A DNA stretch of 64,000 bases from Vicugna pacos (GCF_048564905.1 NC_133002.1:26278501-26342500), one strand, 5' to 3'. Shown: positions 34,737 to 48,099, numbered from the stretch's first letter. Program-made: numbers and translations. The notes: generated by a model from the sequence alone, not told the origin.

Positions 34737-36099
34737 CTGTTGAAGGAATGGACACACAACATGGAGTGGTGGACGGAAGGACAGCATCAATTCCTTTACT
34801 CCTGTAAAGAGAGAGGGGCAAATGGTGAACTAAATCCCAAAGAGAAAAGACATTCATGGTAATAATAATGTTCAACAGTGAAAGAATCCAAACAAAAGGC
34901 AAATATAAAATCTCTCGGAAGAAGACACATTACAACCTGTTTCTTTCACGTATATACCCTTAGTAGGAATAACATACTTAAAAATCTTCAACCAATCATA
35001 GTTATTTTCTGGTAACAAACTTGGGAATCTTGAAGCATATTATTCACTCTCAGTGTTGAAATAATACAATCTTGGAAGATGATTTGTCATTGAGGATTAA
35101 GAAAAAGAATATTGTGGTTGTATATAAGAATTTAAAAAGGAATAAGGAATGTACTTTTGGGAAAGCTCTGCATAGAGAATGTTGGAGGAAATGCACTGAA
35201 AATAGGCAAGTGAGCAAGCTCCCTTGAGTCTGGGAAGGTGAGTGCAGCACATTCAGAGAGTCTATGAAGTTATTACAAGTCACAGAAAGGTATGCAATTA
35301 AAGTGTCTTCCTAAGCAAAATATCCTTCTTCAGGAATTTTTATCTTGATATTTCTATGGTCTGTGTGGTCACAGGAAGTCAAAGTTATGGTGGTGGCTTA
35401 GAAGTTCTTTTCTCTCTGTCTGTAATTTACAGGGCATTGCTACAGATGGGGCAGCAGAGATCTGCGGTAAGCTGTTCCATGGGGTGGGGGAGCAGTTAGA
35501 AATGATAAGGCCAGAGATCTAAAAGACTTTTAGACCCTAACTGGCAGACTTTTAAGTAAACTACCACAGGTATGTAACTAAGACAGTGAATGAAAGGCAA
35601 GTTTGTAGTCCCTTTAGTGTTACTGCTCAGTCAAGGGATAGGGACCACTCTGGCCAGGAACGGCAAGACCGTGGATTGGGTGGATGAGTAGGAGGAGCTG
35701 ACATTTGCTTCTGACCTGAGAGGCAGGGGTGTGTTGCCGAAAAACCGACAGTGCTGGAAAGAAGCCTCATGTCCCCAGCCTAAAAGGAGATGTCATATTC
35801 AGGGAAGTCACAGAGAAAGAACCAGAGTTAGTGATGCCACAGGGTCAGCAGCGTGGCAGCAGTGATGTCAGTATCTGTTTCCATAACCCACCTAACCCTA
35901 CATGAACAAGTCTGCCTACAGGGGGCGGGTAAGTATCAGAAAAATGTGGAGTAGGTGCAGCCACTGGCAAATTGGCAAGTGGACATCTTAATGAAATGCA
36001 CTGCTCACAGTCACCATATTGGAAAGAGGGCCCCACACTGTCAGATCCCTTTCTAATTCAAGAGAAACTAGAAATTAAGACTTCATTAGCAATCATCCC
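34737..36099 (-). other. Relic intron sequence, no recognised element
   Basis: Lies between two anoctamin relic exons. Open frames here are short and without family resemblance. No repeat was recognised with confidence. Confidence 0.4.
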
Positions 36100-36700
36100 T
36101 GTTCAAACCCAGAAAAGATATCATTTATAATGACAACCAAGGCACAGACTATTCAGAAATAAATTAATGAAAAATGTTAAAATGATTCTGATAAATGACT
36201 TAAAAAAGAAAAAAAATGATGATTGAATGAACAATAGAATGCACCATCCTCTTCAGTTGGCAGACTCAAATTTGGGGGACATAGAACATTTTTTCTCCAA
36301 AATAAATTTAGTATCTGAATGCAAATTTACTTAATAAACCCGAATGGATTTAAGAAAAATTTCTGAAAGGTGATCCTAAATTACTTCCAGAAATATACAC
36401 AAATATACAAATAAAATAATGAGGAGAGATGTTTGAATTTGTAATATTAGGCACACTCTGGAAAAGGATAAAATAGGACCAACTGTAGGAGATATTAATC
36501 TATGGTCATGGAAACAGTATAGAAATAGTGCACTGAGAGTATGAATGAAATAGAATACATTTCAAGAATAGATGTGGATATTTAAGAGATTTTAGTAATA
36601 TTATAAAACTGACAATTAAAATCAGTGGATTCAGGTACTGGTGTAATTAACTAAATCATTAGAAGGCCTGGTACATTGTCCGCACTTTTGACATTAAAAT
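36100..36700 (+). mobile_element. Possible old L1 ORF2 fragment
   Basis: A-rich sense-strand text such as TATCATTTATAATGACAACC and GGTCATGGAAACAGTATAG resembles decayed mammalian L1 ORF2. No open frame survives. Identification is by style and partial match only. Confidence 0.35.
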
Positions 36701-37399
36701 AAATTCCAGAAAATTTTTTAATTAAAAATAAAACACTAGAAATAACCCAACATGATTTAATCTGTTCAGATAGTCAAGCGAGAAGAACTTTCTAAAAAGC
36801 TTTTGGAACAAATACCAACAAGAGCAAAGGCCTAGCAACACAGCAAGGCCAGAAACGCCCCCTGTAAAACAAAACTGACCCTTGCCCAACCCTCTCTCAC
36901 TGCCCTGTATTGCTCTCTGATACTTTCTATACTTTCTTCTTCCCTTTAAAGTCCAGTATCTTGGAGAAGTGCCTGCGCTGATGACTCCTCCAGGGCTCAG
37001 AGCCCTGCATCCCCCACGGCCTTCACCGCGGCACTGAGAAAGGAGTTGCACTGCCTGTGGCTGCGTGTTTCAAACCAGTGGGCATTTTCAGCTCCTGTTT
37101 ATTTGATTACCAGGTAGCTTTTGCCATGGACAAATATTTTCCTCTCAGTGGAATGTTTTCCCCCCTTAATTTTTGTTTTAATTAAATAAATATTAAAAGC
37201 CCAGGCAGAAAAGTGTGTGTGCACATATGCACACACACAGATACACACAGATCTGTTTTTTAAAAGCTACCTAAGTGTAGTCCTCCTCCGCCTTTTCCTC
37301 AGTTTAGACAATTAGAGGTGGGCTTTAGCCCTTGCTTTTATGCCCCACACAACCCCCTTTCTCACTACGCTCCTTTTATTCAGTGTTCAAATCCCTCTT
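36701..37399. other. Unassigned intron-like DNA
   Basis: Mixed sequence with a small GC-richer patch at about 36,950-37,040 and a short CA repeat at about 37,215-37,245. Overlapping 80-110 codon frames occur here without recognisable domains. Confidence 0.35.
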
Positions 37400-37770
37400 A
37401 AGCCAGGTTACAGCCTTCTCTGTGTTGCCTCAACTCGTTTTCTCTCAACTGCACTGCTATTCTTCTTTCTCTTGGTGGTCCTCTCTTCTCCCATTTGCCA
37501 TGTACATGGCCCTTTTCCCCAAGGCCTCGTCTTCAGTCCTCCACCTGGCAGGACTGAATCGCCCCCACAGCCTCACCCACAGCTCCTCTGAGCTCCTGAC
37601 TGGTGAAACCAGCTTAACAATGGACATCACCCCTTAGATGTCCCATAGACACTTCACACTCCAAATGTCACACACAGAACCATCTCCTCGAAACCAGCTC
37701 CTCCCCTTACACTCCCCCTGCAGATCTGCTCTCTGGATGGGTCACTGAAAGTCAACTCAGCAGCTCTGCG
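37400..37770 (+). mobile_element. L2 fragment (upstream part)
   Basis: Pyrimidine-rich text with GGACATCACCCCTTAGATGT and CCCATAGACACTTCACACTC matches the body of ancestral L2. It sits upstream of, and in the same orientation as, the L2 3' end at 38,225. The two probably belong to one insertion with decayed sequence between them. Confidence 0.5.
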
Positions 37771-38224
37771 GCCCGCCGCCCCGGTCCTGCAGTCCCCACT
37801 GCAGCAGTCACCACTTATGCCGCCCATGTCTCTCTCCTTCTGCCCACGGCCTCTCTGCAGGCATGTGCCAATTGTTGTCTGGGTTACCTGGGTTGGTCCC
37901 CGAAATATCCTTTCCCCCAAAATATGGGCCTCCCCCCAAAAATAGTATCTTCCATTCTGCTGCCAGAATAACCAGATATTCTGCAACATAAACATTATGC
38001 AATTCTCTTACAAATATTCCAATATATCCCTGCTTCCTTAAGGATATATTGAAGTCTAAGCACACAAGGCCCATCGTGACAGAGGCCTTGTGCACCTGAT
38101 ATTCCCACCTATGGATCCTTTGTTCTAGCTCTACTTGTTGTTCTTCAGTCTGGCCAAGCCACTTCATGCTGTGTACACATATATGTCTCTACCTCTCTGC
38201 ATGAAGTGTCCACTCCCTCTACCA

Positions 38225-38460
38225 CAAAATTGAGAGCTAACTTCCTTTCACCTTTCAAGATTCAGTTCAAATATTTCCAGCTCTAGGAAGTCCAATTTGT
38301 GTTCACCTGCTTAGCAATCCATTAACTACTTGCCATGCCTCGCCTGGCCTGGGAAGTGCAGACACCAAGTCTTACCTGTCTTGGTCTCCCCAGCAGTTGA
38401 TGCAGTGTTTGGCATAGCAGTACTCAATGTTTGTTGGTTGGATAAATGAATGAATCAGTA
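38225..38460 (+). mobile_element. L2 3' end
   Basis: Typical L2 terminus: CACCTTTCAAGATTCAGTTC, AGGAAGTCCAATTTG, ACCAAGTCTTACCTGTCTTG, GTGTTTGGCATAGCAG and the closing GGATAAATGAATGAATC. Old and without coding capacity. Confidence 0.8.
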
Positions 38461-41389
38461 AAGAGATGAGAGGTCTAAAATCGCCCCCAGTTACTCAGCT
38501 GCCATTTTGGAAAGTTTATTCTGCGGAGTTAAGGAAATGTCAGTGCAGGTGGTGGGCAGTCAGAACAGAGGTGAGGGCGTGGGGGAGACAGGCCTGTTCC
38601 TGGAGAGCGCAGGAGAGGAGTGGGTGGGAGAGCACTGGAGAGATAGGGAAAGGAGGGGGCGGGTGCAAGGAGATGTTGAAGAACAACTGATATTAAATGC
38701 AGTAAATTAAATGGAGAACATAATATATGAAGGGAAGATCAAGTTAACACAGCAAGGGTGGAAAAGGCAGTACCAGAGATGCAGAGCTCTCACTTCATCC
38801 CTCACAGCATTCCACTTATGGCACCCGCCCTCTGGGAAGGCAGCGTCAAATTCTTGAGAGACTGGTGTTTGTGCTGTGGGTGCTCTAAGTACAAAACGGT
38901 ATCTTATGGCTTCCAGATTTTAAGACTGATAGATTATTTCTCTTATGTCCCATGTCTGAGTTCTCAGGCAGCAGGATCATTCACTGGTGGGGGGAGAGAT
39001 ATTGTGGTTAACAACTCAGGGTTACTCTAATAATCTTCAAAGGACAGTGGGGAATTCATGAAAACAAATAGAAGATAAATTTCACTCAGAAAAAACCATT
39101 TGCCATATAGAACCTTGTGGGGGCATTGGGGGCAATGTTACCGCCACCTCATCTAATAGTTGTATGTGAGTGTGTTGAAACTCCAAGCTCAAGTCACTTA
39201 AACACGTAGGAGAACCAGGGTCCAGGCTGTGGTGCTCCAGACATGGACGGGAAGATGAAAAGTCTGACTACTGCCTCCGACAGGATCACTACAGTCGGGG
39301 AGCACAATGGACATGGACACGATCATGCACCATCAAGACAAGAATCAAGTACAATTCATGCCTAGACAGGAGAGCAGATAATCTCTAAAAAGTGGAGGGG
39401 TCCCTGTCAAGGCTTGGCAAGAGTCCTTCCAGGCAGAAAAGCAGAGAAAGGTAATTCAGGCGAAGGAGACTAGGGTTGGTGGCTGCGTGCAAGGCCTAAC
39501 GAAGCACGGGTGGAGGGCTCCAGGGTCATCTATCAGTAGCTGTTCCCCTTCAGCAGCTAAGAGGCATAACTAAAAGGCAGGTGGGGTGTCATTAATGATC
39601 ATGGGGAAAACTGGGAGGAGGAAACTGAGGTCAGGAGATCACCACCAAAGGCAATTTATTTTAGAGGAACAAAAATAATTCAAAAAGCACTTGGAAATTC
39701 TATCTCCCATGAATGAAAAGAACACAAAATAAGTTTCACTCCAGCATTGAATACAGAATAACAGACTTCCTACTCTCAGAAATGGATTGAATTTTCTAAT
39801 TCGTCAGGGATTATTTAGATAATAGGAAAACGAATAAATCTGAAAAATCTCTCTAGAATAGCTGTTACTCCATCCTGTTATGTAAGGTAGAGTTAGGCTG
39901 AATTATTTAATTGGTATTTTAATGAGACTATAAAGTTCTAAAAGCCCTATCAATTTCTCCCAAAAGCGTACAATTTTTCCTTTCATGACATTTATTTGAC
40001 TTAATTAGAACAATAACTTTTTTCCAAGGCTTTTTTTGTGTGTGTTAAAATACCTAATGATATGCTGCCCCCAGAATGTTGTTGTTATTATTAATGCTGA
40101 TAATACCCCCAATAAGACATATTTACCATTATGACTCATTTTGGAATAACAGGTCATTGGCTTAAAGTCCTTTTGAAAATAAGAAGAATAAACGAACATA
40201 ATTTCTACACCAGGGACAGCAGCTGCACCCTTCATGGAACCTGGTCACTAAACACAGCAAAATCAAAGATGAAACTCAAATCAGACACCAGGCCACAAAG
40301 CATAGCTGACTGAAGATGCCACAATATGACCTTTCATTCACCGAGGGAACCAGATGCATTTCTATGTATAATGTATATTTTTAAAAGCAATTATTTTATA
40401 TATAGAATGTAATTTAGGAAAAAGAAAACTCCATCTGTAGACTTATAAACAGGAAGCACAAAGGGTGCCTTTGCAGACAAGAACCTGCATGCATAAATGC
40501 AAAGCCTATTGACAAAAATCCTTTCCTGTCTCCTAAGTTTAAAAAAAAAAAACTACTTCAAGGCAGTGGTGAGCTGAAAGGTTTCAGATACAAAACGTGC
40601 ACATCAACAGCCTTCTAGTAGATAAAAGTGCACCATGCATAATAGAAAAGATAACGTTTCCTATGGAAATCTATTTTGAGATGCAACAATTTAAAGGCAA
40701 CTGAGAGCTCAAAACCAAGTTCAACCAAGAGGAACAGAGCCCAAGCAAATGTACGGAAATGGACAAAGACATTGGAGAAGGAGGGGATCTGTGTTCTACC
40801 GATACTCCAGATCAGCAAATTCATCCTGAATTCAAGCCAGTGATGTGTCATGAGGTCACTCAAGGAACCAGGCAGAAACCATCAGCCAGAAGAAATAGGA
40901 ACAATATCAAAGGCAGGTGTGAGATGTGGAAGGGGTGACCCGGTGCACCTTGCTGCAATGAGGCAGGATGCGCTTGCGGGCTTTCTGTACAGGCTGACTG
41001 GCTCACATGACTCTGTTTAGAAGGATATCAGCCAACAGCTGTGCCACACGGGCTACAGCCTGAGCTGAGTCACATCTAGTAACGGTTCTGAGTTCATCCT
41101 TAGACGACATGACCAGAAGGATCTGAGAATCAATGGTGGAGACATATCTGAATAAGTATTCCATTTCATTCCTTGGCAGTAAATCTTCAGCTTTGTACAA
41201 CATAAATATTGACAAAGATATACACAGGCACCCTATTTGAAAGCCTGACTGCATAACTGCATCTAATGGAAAAAAGCGGGCTCCGTTTCGGTATGCTAGG
41301 ACATTGTTTGGCTTGGTAACCGATGCTTCTGAGACCCAAAGCATACTCTAGTATAACCGACAGCACAGAAATCTCCACTGATGACTTAC
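38461..41389. other. Relic intron, largely unassigned
   Basis: No repeat is recognised with confidence. A 113-codon minus-strand frame (41,003-41,344) lies just downstream of an anoctamin relic exon and resembles no family I know. The stretch at about 39,760-40,200 is AT-rich, repeat-free in appearance and rich in TAATTA- and TTATTT-like words. Confidence 0.4.
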
Positions 41390-41513
41390 TCATTTCAGGG
41401 TATTCATAAAATAACCCCAGTTTGCTCATGGGATACAGATGGTTTTCCCGTTCCCATCGTGGGTTGGTCTGTTCTGCTCCCGAAATTGTGGCATCATTAG
41501 ATTCATGATCCAG
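41390..41513 (-). pseudogene. Anoctamin relic exon (WIMNL ... NPRWERENHLYPMSKLGLFYEY)
   Basis: Begins WIMNL after a TTTGACAG acceptor, shifts frame, and then reads SGAEQTNPRWERENHLYPM followed by SKLGLFYEYPEM up to a GTAAGT donor. ANO6 has the corresponding WIMNLIGRF ... ITPRWEQ ... KLGLFYEYLEM segment. Some codons after WIMNL do not align, so an indel is likely. The 124-bp length and splice phase agree with neighbouring exons. Confidence 0.87.
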
Positions 41514-41859
41514 CTGTCAAACAGATCAAATTATAAGGCAGGATATTATCAGACCAAGGTCATAAAAGTATTACTGATATCTCAAGCTGAACACATCATC
41601 TTCCCAAGAATTTAATTTCTTGTTTTCAGGATAAATTTCTTTTTATTGCTGCCTCCCTACCCTCAAATATTGTGAAAACTAGTCCTGACTACGTGCCTTG
41701 GGTTTACCAAAATTGTAACGACTACTACTACTTTATCTCCTACCTCCTTTTCAGGTGGGCATTTTAGCTTTTAGAAGATGCCTTCCCTCATTTGTCTTTT
41801 TTACCCCCACTTTTCTGCTATTATCCACCATGGCCTTTCCAGTCTGAAAATCGTCAGAG

Positions 41860-42235
41860 AAAATAAGTAAAAGAAAGAAATACAGGTTCTGTGAGCTGGT
41901 GATAAGTGCTGTGGAGGAAAATAAAGGAGAGTGAAGAATGTGTGCTAGGGAGGAGTGGGGATGGGGCAGTGACCTTTGAATAAGGCAAAGACGGGAGCAA
42001 AGGGGTTTGCAGAGAATGGGCAGAGGAAACAGTGATCACAGGCCTGGAGGTCCCTCACGCTGGACAGACAGCATGGAGACTGGTGTGGGCCACAGTGAAT
42101 AGGAAATAAGTGGTGGTTTTGGGGGTGGAGCCTTAGAGGCTGCCGTGAGGATGTGGGCATTTTTCCCTTTGAAGGAATTGCGGAGCCCTGGAGGGTCACC
42201 GAGCAAAAAAGTGATACTCTAATTTGGATAGAACA
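41860..42235 (-). mobile_element. L2-like fragment, reverse orientation
   Basis: Runs GGTGATAAGTGCTGTGGAGG, AAATAAAGGAGAGTGAAG, then TGACCTTTGAATAAGGCAAAG and GGAGCCCTGGAGGGTCACCG. This is the order of landmarks seen in reverse-complemented L2. Old and decayed. Confidence 0.55.
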
Positions 42236-43404
42236 GGTCCAAGACCCTAATATAAGCTGAACAAATCAAGGGCCAAAGAAGTGACATGCCACCTCAAATT
42301 CAGTGCAGAGCTTGAAAGAAACACAGCCTCGACTCGCAGCCCAATGCTCTGCCCCCTTCTGGATGCTGTCCCACAGAGCTGTCTCTAACGTTATGTTTTT
42401 TCCTCACTCAGAGGCTTGTGGGCCAACTGAATGCTTCCCCCTTTTTCAAATGGCAATTTGTCCTGAAAGGAAATCAGAGTTGGCAGTGAAACAAGGCATG
42501 GACCTGTAGCCTACAGAGCTGTTGTCTCTGAAAGCAACAGGTGGCACGTGGTTTACTCGTGGAGTTCAGCAGAAGAGACAGAGCAACAACAGACAACTTA
42601 GCATCTGGCTGAGCTTCGGCTGACAGCACTGCACGTTTGGATGGATTTCAAATTTGGACAGTGAGGCGGCTTCACACGAAAGGCAGGTGTATACATCATA
42701 CATGCCCACACGTCTGTATGCATACACACGTAGACACACACAGAGCATATGATGTGACTTGTAAAGAGCTGCCTCTGCTTGGTTTCCCATGGCCTCTAAT
42801 TTCAGCATTAACCTTTCATTGGCCATGCTCCCAGGTCTGCTACGAGATTTCTTTGCAATGGAACATGCCCTTCGCTTCACAATCTTTCCCCACTTCTTTC
42901 AATGACATTAGGGGAAGAGCAGGGAGCCCTGGGAAATGCTGGGGATATGGACTCGAGATACCGCTGAATCTGAATCCACACTTCATGGCTTATTTGTTAT
43001 TTAACTTTATTTACATTCAAAATGCAATTGTTGCAGATCTCAGAAGATGATTTACACTCACTGCTATGGCAGAATGTTGCGGTTAGTAGACTCACCACTG
43101 GATCCTCTTATTCAACACGTTCTTCCAATATTTCAGATATTACTGTATCACAAATGCCCATTTCTATATTTTGATATCTGCTTTTCAGTATAATTATCTT
43201 CCTTCTTTATTCTCTAAATCTTATGGTTTTAAAACATTTTTCTGAGAAGTGTTCCACAGGCACTTTACATATGATAATTTGATAAAGAGATCCTGGAGAT
43301 CAAAACCACATTTAAATCCTGAGATAAACTCAACTGTGTCATATACATGGCTAGGTTTAGTCTGCTTACTTTGTTACTTTGTTTAGTAATTTTTGTTTCA
43401 AACA
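42236..43404. other. Relic intron, unassigned
   Basis: A short CA-rich patch lies at about 42,720-42,745. Overlapping frames of 104 and 137 codons on opposite strands resemble no known domain and are treated as chance. Confidence 0.35.
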
Positions 43405-43562
43405 ACAAGATCCTTCTGTATAGCACAGGGATCTACACTCAATAACTTTTAATAGCCTTTAGTGGAAAAGTATATGACAAGGAATATATATATATATATA
43501 GTCCAAGAATTAAACAAGAATTAACACAATATTGTAAACCAACTATAGTTTCAACAAAAAAA
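43405..43562 (+). mobile_element. Artiodactyl-type L1 3'-UTR fragment
   Basis: TGTATAGCACAGGGATCTAC, ACTCAATAAC, an AT run at about 43,480-43,500, and AACACAATATTGTAAACC before an A-rich end form the usual tail of cetartiodactyl L1 copies. The copy is diverged and 5'-truncated. Confidence 0.7.
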
Positions 43563-44504
43563 GTTGAAATAAAATTGAGAGATGAAACTTCCACTGCCCA
43601 GGCTGCTATGAGGATGAAAAAATTCAAAGCAGGCCAGGTATTAGCAACCCCCCTGACACAGCAAAACCCCATGTGGGGTCTTCCTTTTGAGCAGCACAGG
43701 CTAACCGGCTGTGGTCACCTGTAAATAAGGTTGAAGTCACTTAGACCCTTGGCTTGGGATCACCGTGGCCACAGGGGTGGGGGTCACTGTAGCACCTACG
43801 AAAATGACGGGGCCAGCCTGCTGCTGAAGCCACTCCCCAGGCTGCAGCCCAGAGCGCTGCAGGCAGGTCTGTGGTCCGGCCGGGGGCGCACAGCTCCACA
43901 GCCCCTCGGAGCCCTGCAGTGCGGGTGGCGCTGGGACCGCACTCGTCCATTACCCTCCCTGGCACCCAGACTCGGGATTCTCCTGGGGGAATTTTTCTCT
44001 GCCTCATACTTCCTGTCTCAGCCACTTGTGGAATCCGGTCCATGCCCCAGGGAAGAAGGGCTTTTACCCTCTGGGACCCAAATCCATCACGGTTTGGATC
44101 CAGAATGAAACTTCCATGTTAACTCACCTGGCGCTCCCTTCTTGTGCTGAACTGCCCTCCCCCGTCGATGGCATTAGGTCATATTAGAAGTCCCGACTTG
44201 CTTGTCCTTAGCTAAGACTCTGAGCCTCTTGCTCATTGTTCCTGAGTGGAATCACTCATCTGTGGCAGAAAAGCTTGGGCTGTCTTCTACCCATCATTGT
44301 CCACGGTCTTTTGGGCTTTCTGTTGGTTTAAGGTTCTTGTGCAGGGATATCAATTTGCACATGAGAAGCAACTGTACACATTTTAAAAAATACAGACACT
44401 GGATCCTCCCCCCTCTCCTGCCAAGGCTGGAAGCTTTCTCCCTCTAGCAGGGGTTACACAATCATTTGCTTGGGAATTGACCACACATATTGGCATAATC
44501 ATAG
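43563..44504. other. Unassigned; contains a small GC-rich island-like patch
   Basis: About 43,740-44,060 is clearly GC-rich with several CpGs (CCGGCCGGGGGCGCAC, CGGGTGGCGCTGGGACCGC) inside AT-rich surroundings. Frames of 80-125 codons on both strands are expected in GC-rich DNA and show no known domain. It could be a decayed LTR or a small CpG-bearing regulatory patch; I cannot tell which. Confidence 0.35.
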
Positions 44505-44625
44505 TATATTGCCCTTTACTCTGTGCTTGCCATGTGGCATTTTCTACTTCATGTTGTCTTTGTACCTTCATTATCACATTTAATCCCTGCATTATAGATT
44601 ATCACCATTTCTGTTGAGGACACTC
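44505..44625 (-). mobile_element. MIR-like fragment
   Basis: CTTTACTCTGTGCTTGCCATG, then TTATCACATTTAATCCCTGC, matches the reverse complement of the MIR 3' half (frequency-worn CATTTAATCC signature). Confidence 0.4.
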
Positions 44626-46754
44626 CTACTTGCTAATCTTGAATACAAGTATCTTTGATTCTCTTAAACTATTTCATTCCTGAGTTTCCTGTTCCTGAAT
44701 TTAAAGAGTGAATTATGGACGCATGTATTTAAGATTCTCTTATTATATGTATCTGACTCATCCTCTAACCAAATCATATCTGGAGAAGAGAAATTTTCTC
44801 TTTTAAACATTTGCTTTTTCTTATTATATAGTAGTGCATACACACAGTGGAAAATGTAGAAACATATAAAGTAAGAAAATTACAGCAATACATTATCTAA
44901 ACACCAAAGGACTATGCTATGTCATTTTGGGCATTTAACTATTTTTCTTTATATTTTATCATAAAATTTCCCTAGGAAAGTTGCTTAACCCTGGAATTGT
45001 ACTAGCCTTTTGTCCAGTACAGAATAACATTCCCAGAAATGACCCCAACATCAAAATAGTATGTGAGGCTGGGAAGGCCACAGGGCACTCAGCTTATTGT
45101 CTGAGTCCTACAAAGAATGCTGTTAATTCACTGATGTTACGCATTCGATGCCTGTGAGTCATTCACTCACTCAGCTGGCTCGGACTGAGACCTACTTTAT
45201 ACCAGGTGCCGATCCAAGTGCTGGGGAGACCCCAGAGGGAGCCTGGATCACGGCATCACTGTCCTTAATTTGCTCCCAGAATCCTACTCAAGAACCCTAC
45301 ATGGGATAGGGGGGGCGGAGGCAGGTGAGATATGGTGAAATTCATTTCATTATGTTCCTTTAGACATATTTAAAAAGCATGAAAATAGTCGCTAATTTTG
45401 GTAAGTTTTCTTTTCCTTTCCTATGTATTTTTGAGGATGGGTATAGTTTTGGTGCAGCAAGAGTAATTGATAGATCTTTGGTTTGTTAGGATTTTATATG
45501 AAAAATTAAGAAGGAAACTGCACTTATACAAAGAGAAGAGGCAGTGAGGAAAAAACAAGCCACCCTCGAACTTGGCTTCAATTCAGAATTCCTGGTTTTC
45601 AAAAAAGGGAAACATAATTCAAAATAAATTCCCTAAATATTTTAGCCCATAGTAGAAATACATGGAGGCAAAGTTCAGCTCACTGGAACCTAGAACAATG
45701 TGCTTACTTAAGCGAAGGTATAAACAGACCACAGATACTATAATGCATCCTTTATTTTAAACTAGTTCATGTGAGCAAGTTTCATTTCACATAAATTGCT
45801 AAGTAACAGTTTTGGAAATATATCCTTCTTGATTGGTAAAAATAGCTCACGGATTACCAGATTCAACAAAATTTAGTATTAAATAATTTACTTATTTCCT
45901 TCAGGAAATTATTTTGAGTAATCTGAGTTAAGTGTTTCCTCTATCTGATCTATTACTTTTCACAGAGAAAAGTAGTATTATTTGCACATGACCTACTTTT
46001 ACTCCTCTGGAAATATCTGACTGTGAGCTCAGGTTAAGGGTTGTCTACTGCACAGTAGGGAAAAAAAAGTTTCATTTCACAGCGGAGATCAGAATCATTT
46101 TTTTGAGGGGCGTGGTGAGCTGGGGGACAAGGGAAATGCCTTTGTTTCGAGACAGACCCCAGGAATCCACACTGAAGCTGAAAGATGAAGCCCTTGTGAA
46201 GAAATGTGGAAGGACACACTGACACGAAAATGTGTTCACTCTGCAAAAACAGAAAGAAAGAAAGAAAAAATAATTTAACTGCCCTATAAAGAGAATGGAC
46301 AGAAACTTGGTAATAAGGGAGAGAGAAGGAAGGTTAAGAAAGGGAGGAGAAACAATGAAAGGAAACTTGGATGCGGTGGGCAGAATACCAGGTTTCTGGA
46401 GCCTACAATGAAGGATGATAAGAAAAAAAGTACAGTTTAAAAAAAGTTACAAAGTTTAAAATAGTTTAAAAATTAAAAAACAAAGTTAAAAAAATAAAAT
46501 TTTATAGTGGCATGGAAGATTTTAAAATGATGGAGGTTTTTTATTTCAAAATTCAAGTTGTTTGAGTTTCTCCCCCATGCTACAAACAACAATAACACCT
46601 GCTTGTGTAAGTGGTTTTGGGGGACACCACAGAGAGGGACGAGCTCTGCAGTTAGGTTGGCCAGGAGCATAATGCTGGTGTGGAAGGCAAGACAGAAGAG
46701 AGATCAACAGTTTCATGAAAACAGATACTCAAAGCCAGAAATTATCTTAAAAAG
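44626..46754. other. Relic intron with an L2 scrap, otherwise unassigned
   Basis: About 45,158-45,300 is a reverse-oriented L2 3' end (GTCATTCACTCACTCAGC, ATACCAGGTGCCGATCCAAG, GTGCTGGGGAGACC). A short (GAAA)n lies at about 46,250-46,268, and an A/T-rich low-complexity run at about 46,420-46,505. Nothing else was recognised. Confidence 0.5.
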
Positions 46755-47283
46755 GTTAGTGTGGTAGGCAGAAAAATGTTCCCCGCCAATATGTCTATGT
46801 CCTCATCCACAGAACATAGGAAGAGGTCAGATTCCCTGGCAAAGGGGCCTATGGTTGCAGATGTGGTTAAGGTTGCTAACCAGTCGACTCTAAGAGAGAC
46901 CAGCTGGATTATAGATTTGGGCTCAGTGTAATCACCAGGGTCGTTAAAGGAGGAAGAAGGAGGCAGAAGAGGGGAGAGAGGAGAGGAGATCTGACCACAG
47001 GTTCAGAGTCAGAGGCACACAACCATGCTGACCTTGAGACAGAGAAAAGAGGTCACAGGCCAAGAGACGCAGGTGGCCTCTGGAAGACAGAAAAGTCAAA
47101 GATACAGTTTCCCCTGAGGCCTTCAGAAACAGCCGTGTCAACACTTTGACTTCAGCAGGCTTCTGCGTTCAAGAACCCTACAAGGTTAAATTTGTGTTGT
47201 TTAGTGGAGACTTTTTCTTTTTTCTTCCTACTACCATGATGTTTGGGGATACTAGTTACAACAGCAACAGAAAGCGAATACAG
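46755..47283 (+). mobile_element. MaLR/MLT1-like LTR fossil
   Basis: The sequence runs from GTGGTAGGCAGAAAAATG through GGTTGCAGATGTGGTTAAGG, ACACTTTGACTTCAGCAGG and AAATTTGTGTTGTTTAGTGG to an end near ACAGCAACAGAAAGCG. This layout belongs to old mammalian ERVL-MaLR type LTRs. It looks solitary and ancient, with no internal region. The subfamily is not assigned. Confidence 0.5.
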
Positions 47284-47544
47284 TAAGCTCCTTGAAATGT
47301 TCAGAAATTGCAGATAACACTGGACTGTCCACTTTGATGTGGGATTGGGCTTATGTGAAAATCAAAAGGACAGTGTGACCTTTGCTAACATCTGCTTTTC
47401 TCATTTTTAGGAAGAGAACAGTAAGTCAAAACCTCTGTTGTTATTATTTTAGACAGTGTCTCTTAAAACATTATGTAACCCTGTGCCTTAGGACCCTAAG
47501 AGAGTCTCTGTTCTTAGAAGAACCTGGATTCAGAGAGATAGGGT

Positions 47545-47766
47545 CTTACATCTGAGTCCCACAGTGGTCTCTTATTGGCAATGAGAGCTTGGGCAAATCA
47601 GTTACCCTCTTTAAGCCACAGGATCTTCATTTGCAAAAGGAAGATAAGAATAAGGATTGTTTGGGTGATTAAATTGTACACACACACACATGCACACATA
47701 CATATATGTACAACATTTAATACAGTGACTAGCACATACTAGGCACTCAACAAATTCCTGTTATGG
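47545..47766 (+). mobile_element. MIR element
   Basis: Core and tail are readable: AGCTTGGGCAAATCAGTTAC, CTCTTTAAGCCACAGGATC, ATTTGCAAAAGGAAGATAAG, then ACTAGCACATACTAGGCACTC. A (CA)n patch at about 47,678-47,700 interrupts it. Confidence 0.7.
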
Positions 47767-48099
47767 ATTTTTAAATGCATATATAAAAGGAGGAGAAATT
47801 TGCAGGAAGTTGTAGGAAAACTTAGTTCATGGCCCCAAAAAGGGCTCTGATCAGTCAGTCCCCAGTGCTGTGCTAATAAGCAGAGACTATAGCACTTGAG
47901 GATTTATGTTAAACATAAAAAGGAAGGTATTTAAACATAATTATTAAACAGCAGGTACATTTATAATGTTGGCTGGATCATCTTATCTGGAGAGCTTTAA
48001 TAAGCAGAGAGTCTCCCCTGTTCTAGAGATGGCCACGCAGGAAAATGACGTGGGTGGGTGGGCCGTTCTCACCCCAAGATCACATGACTGAGTACTCAC

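Noticed and set aside
41003-41344. 113-codon minus-strand frame as a novel gene
   Set aside because: No recognisable domain, no start or splice context, and it lies in the intron next to an anoctamin relic exon. Treated as chance.
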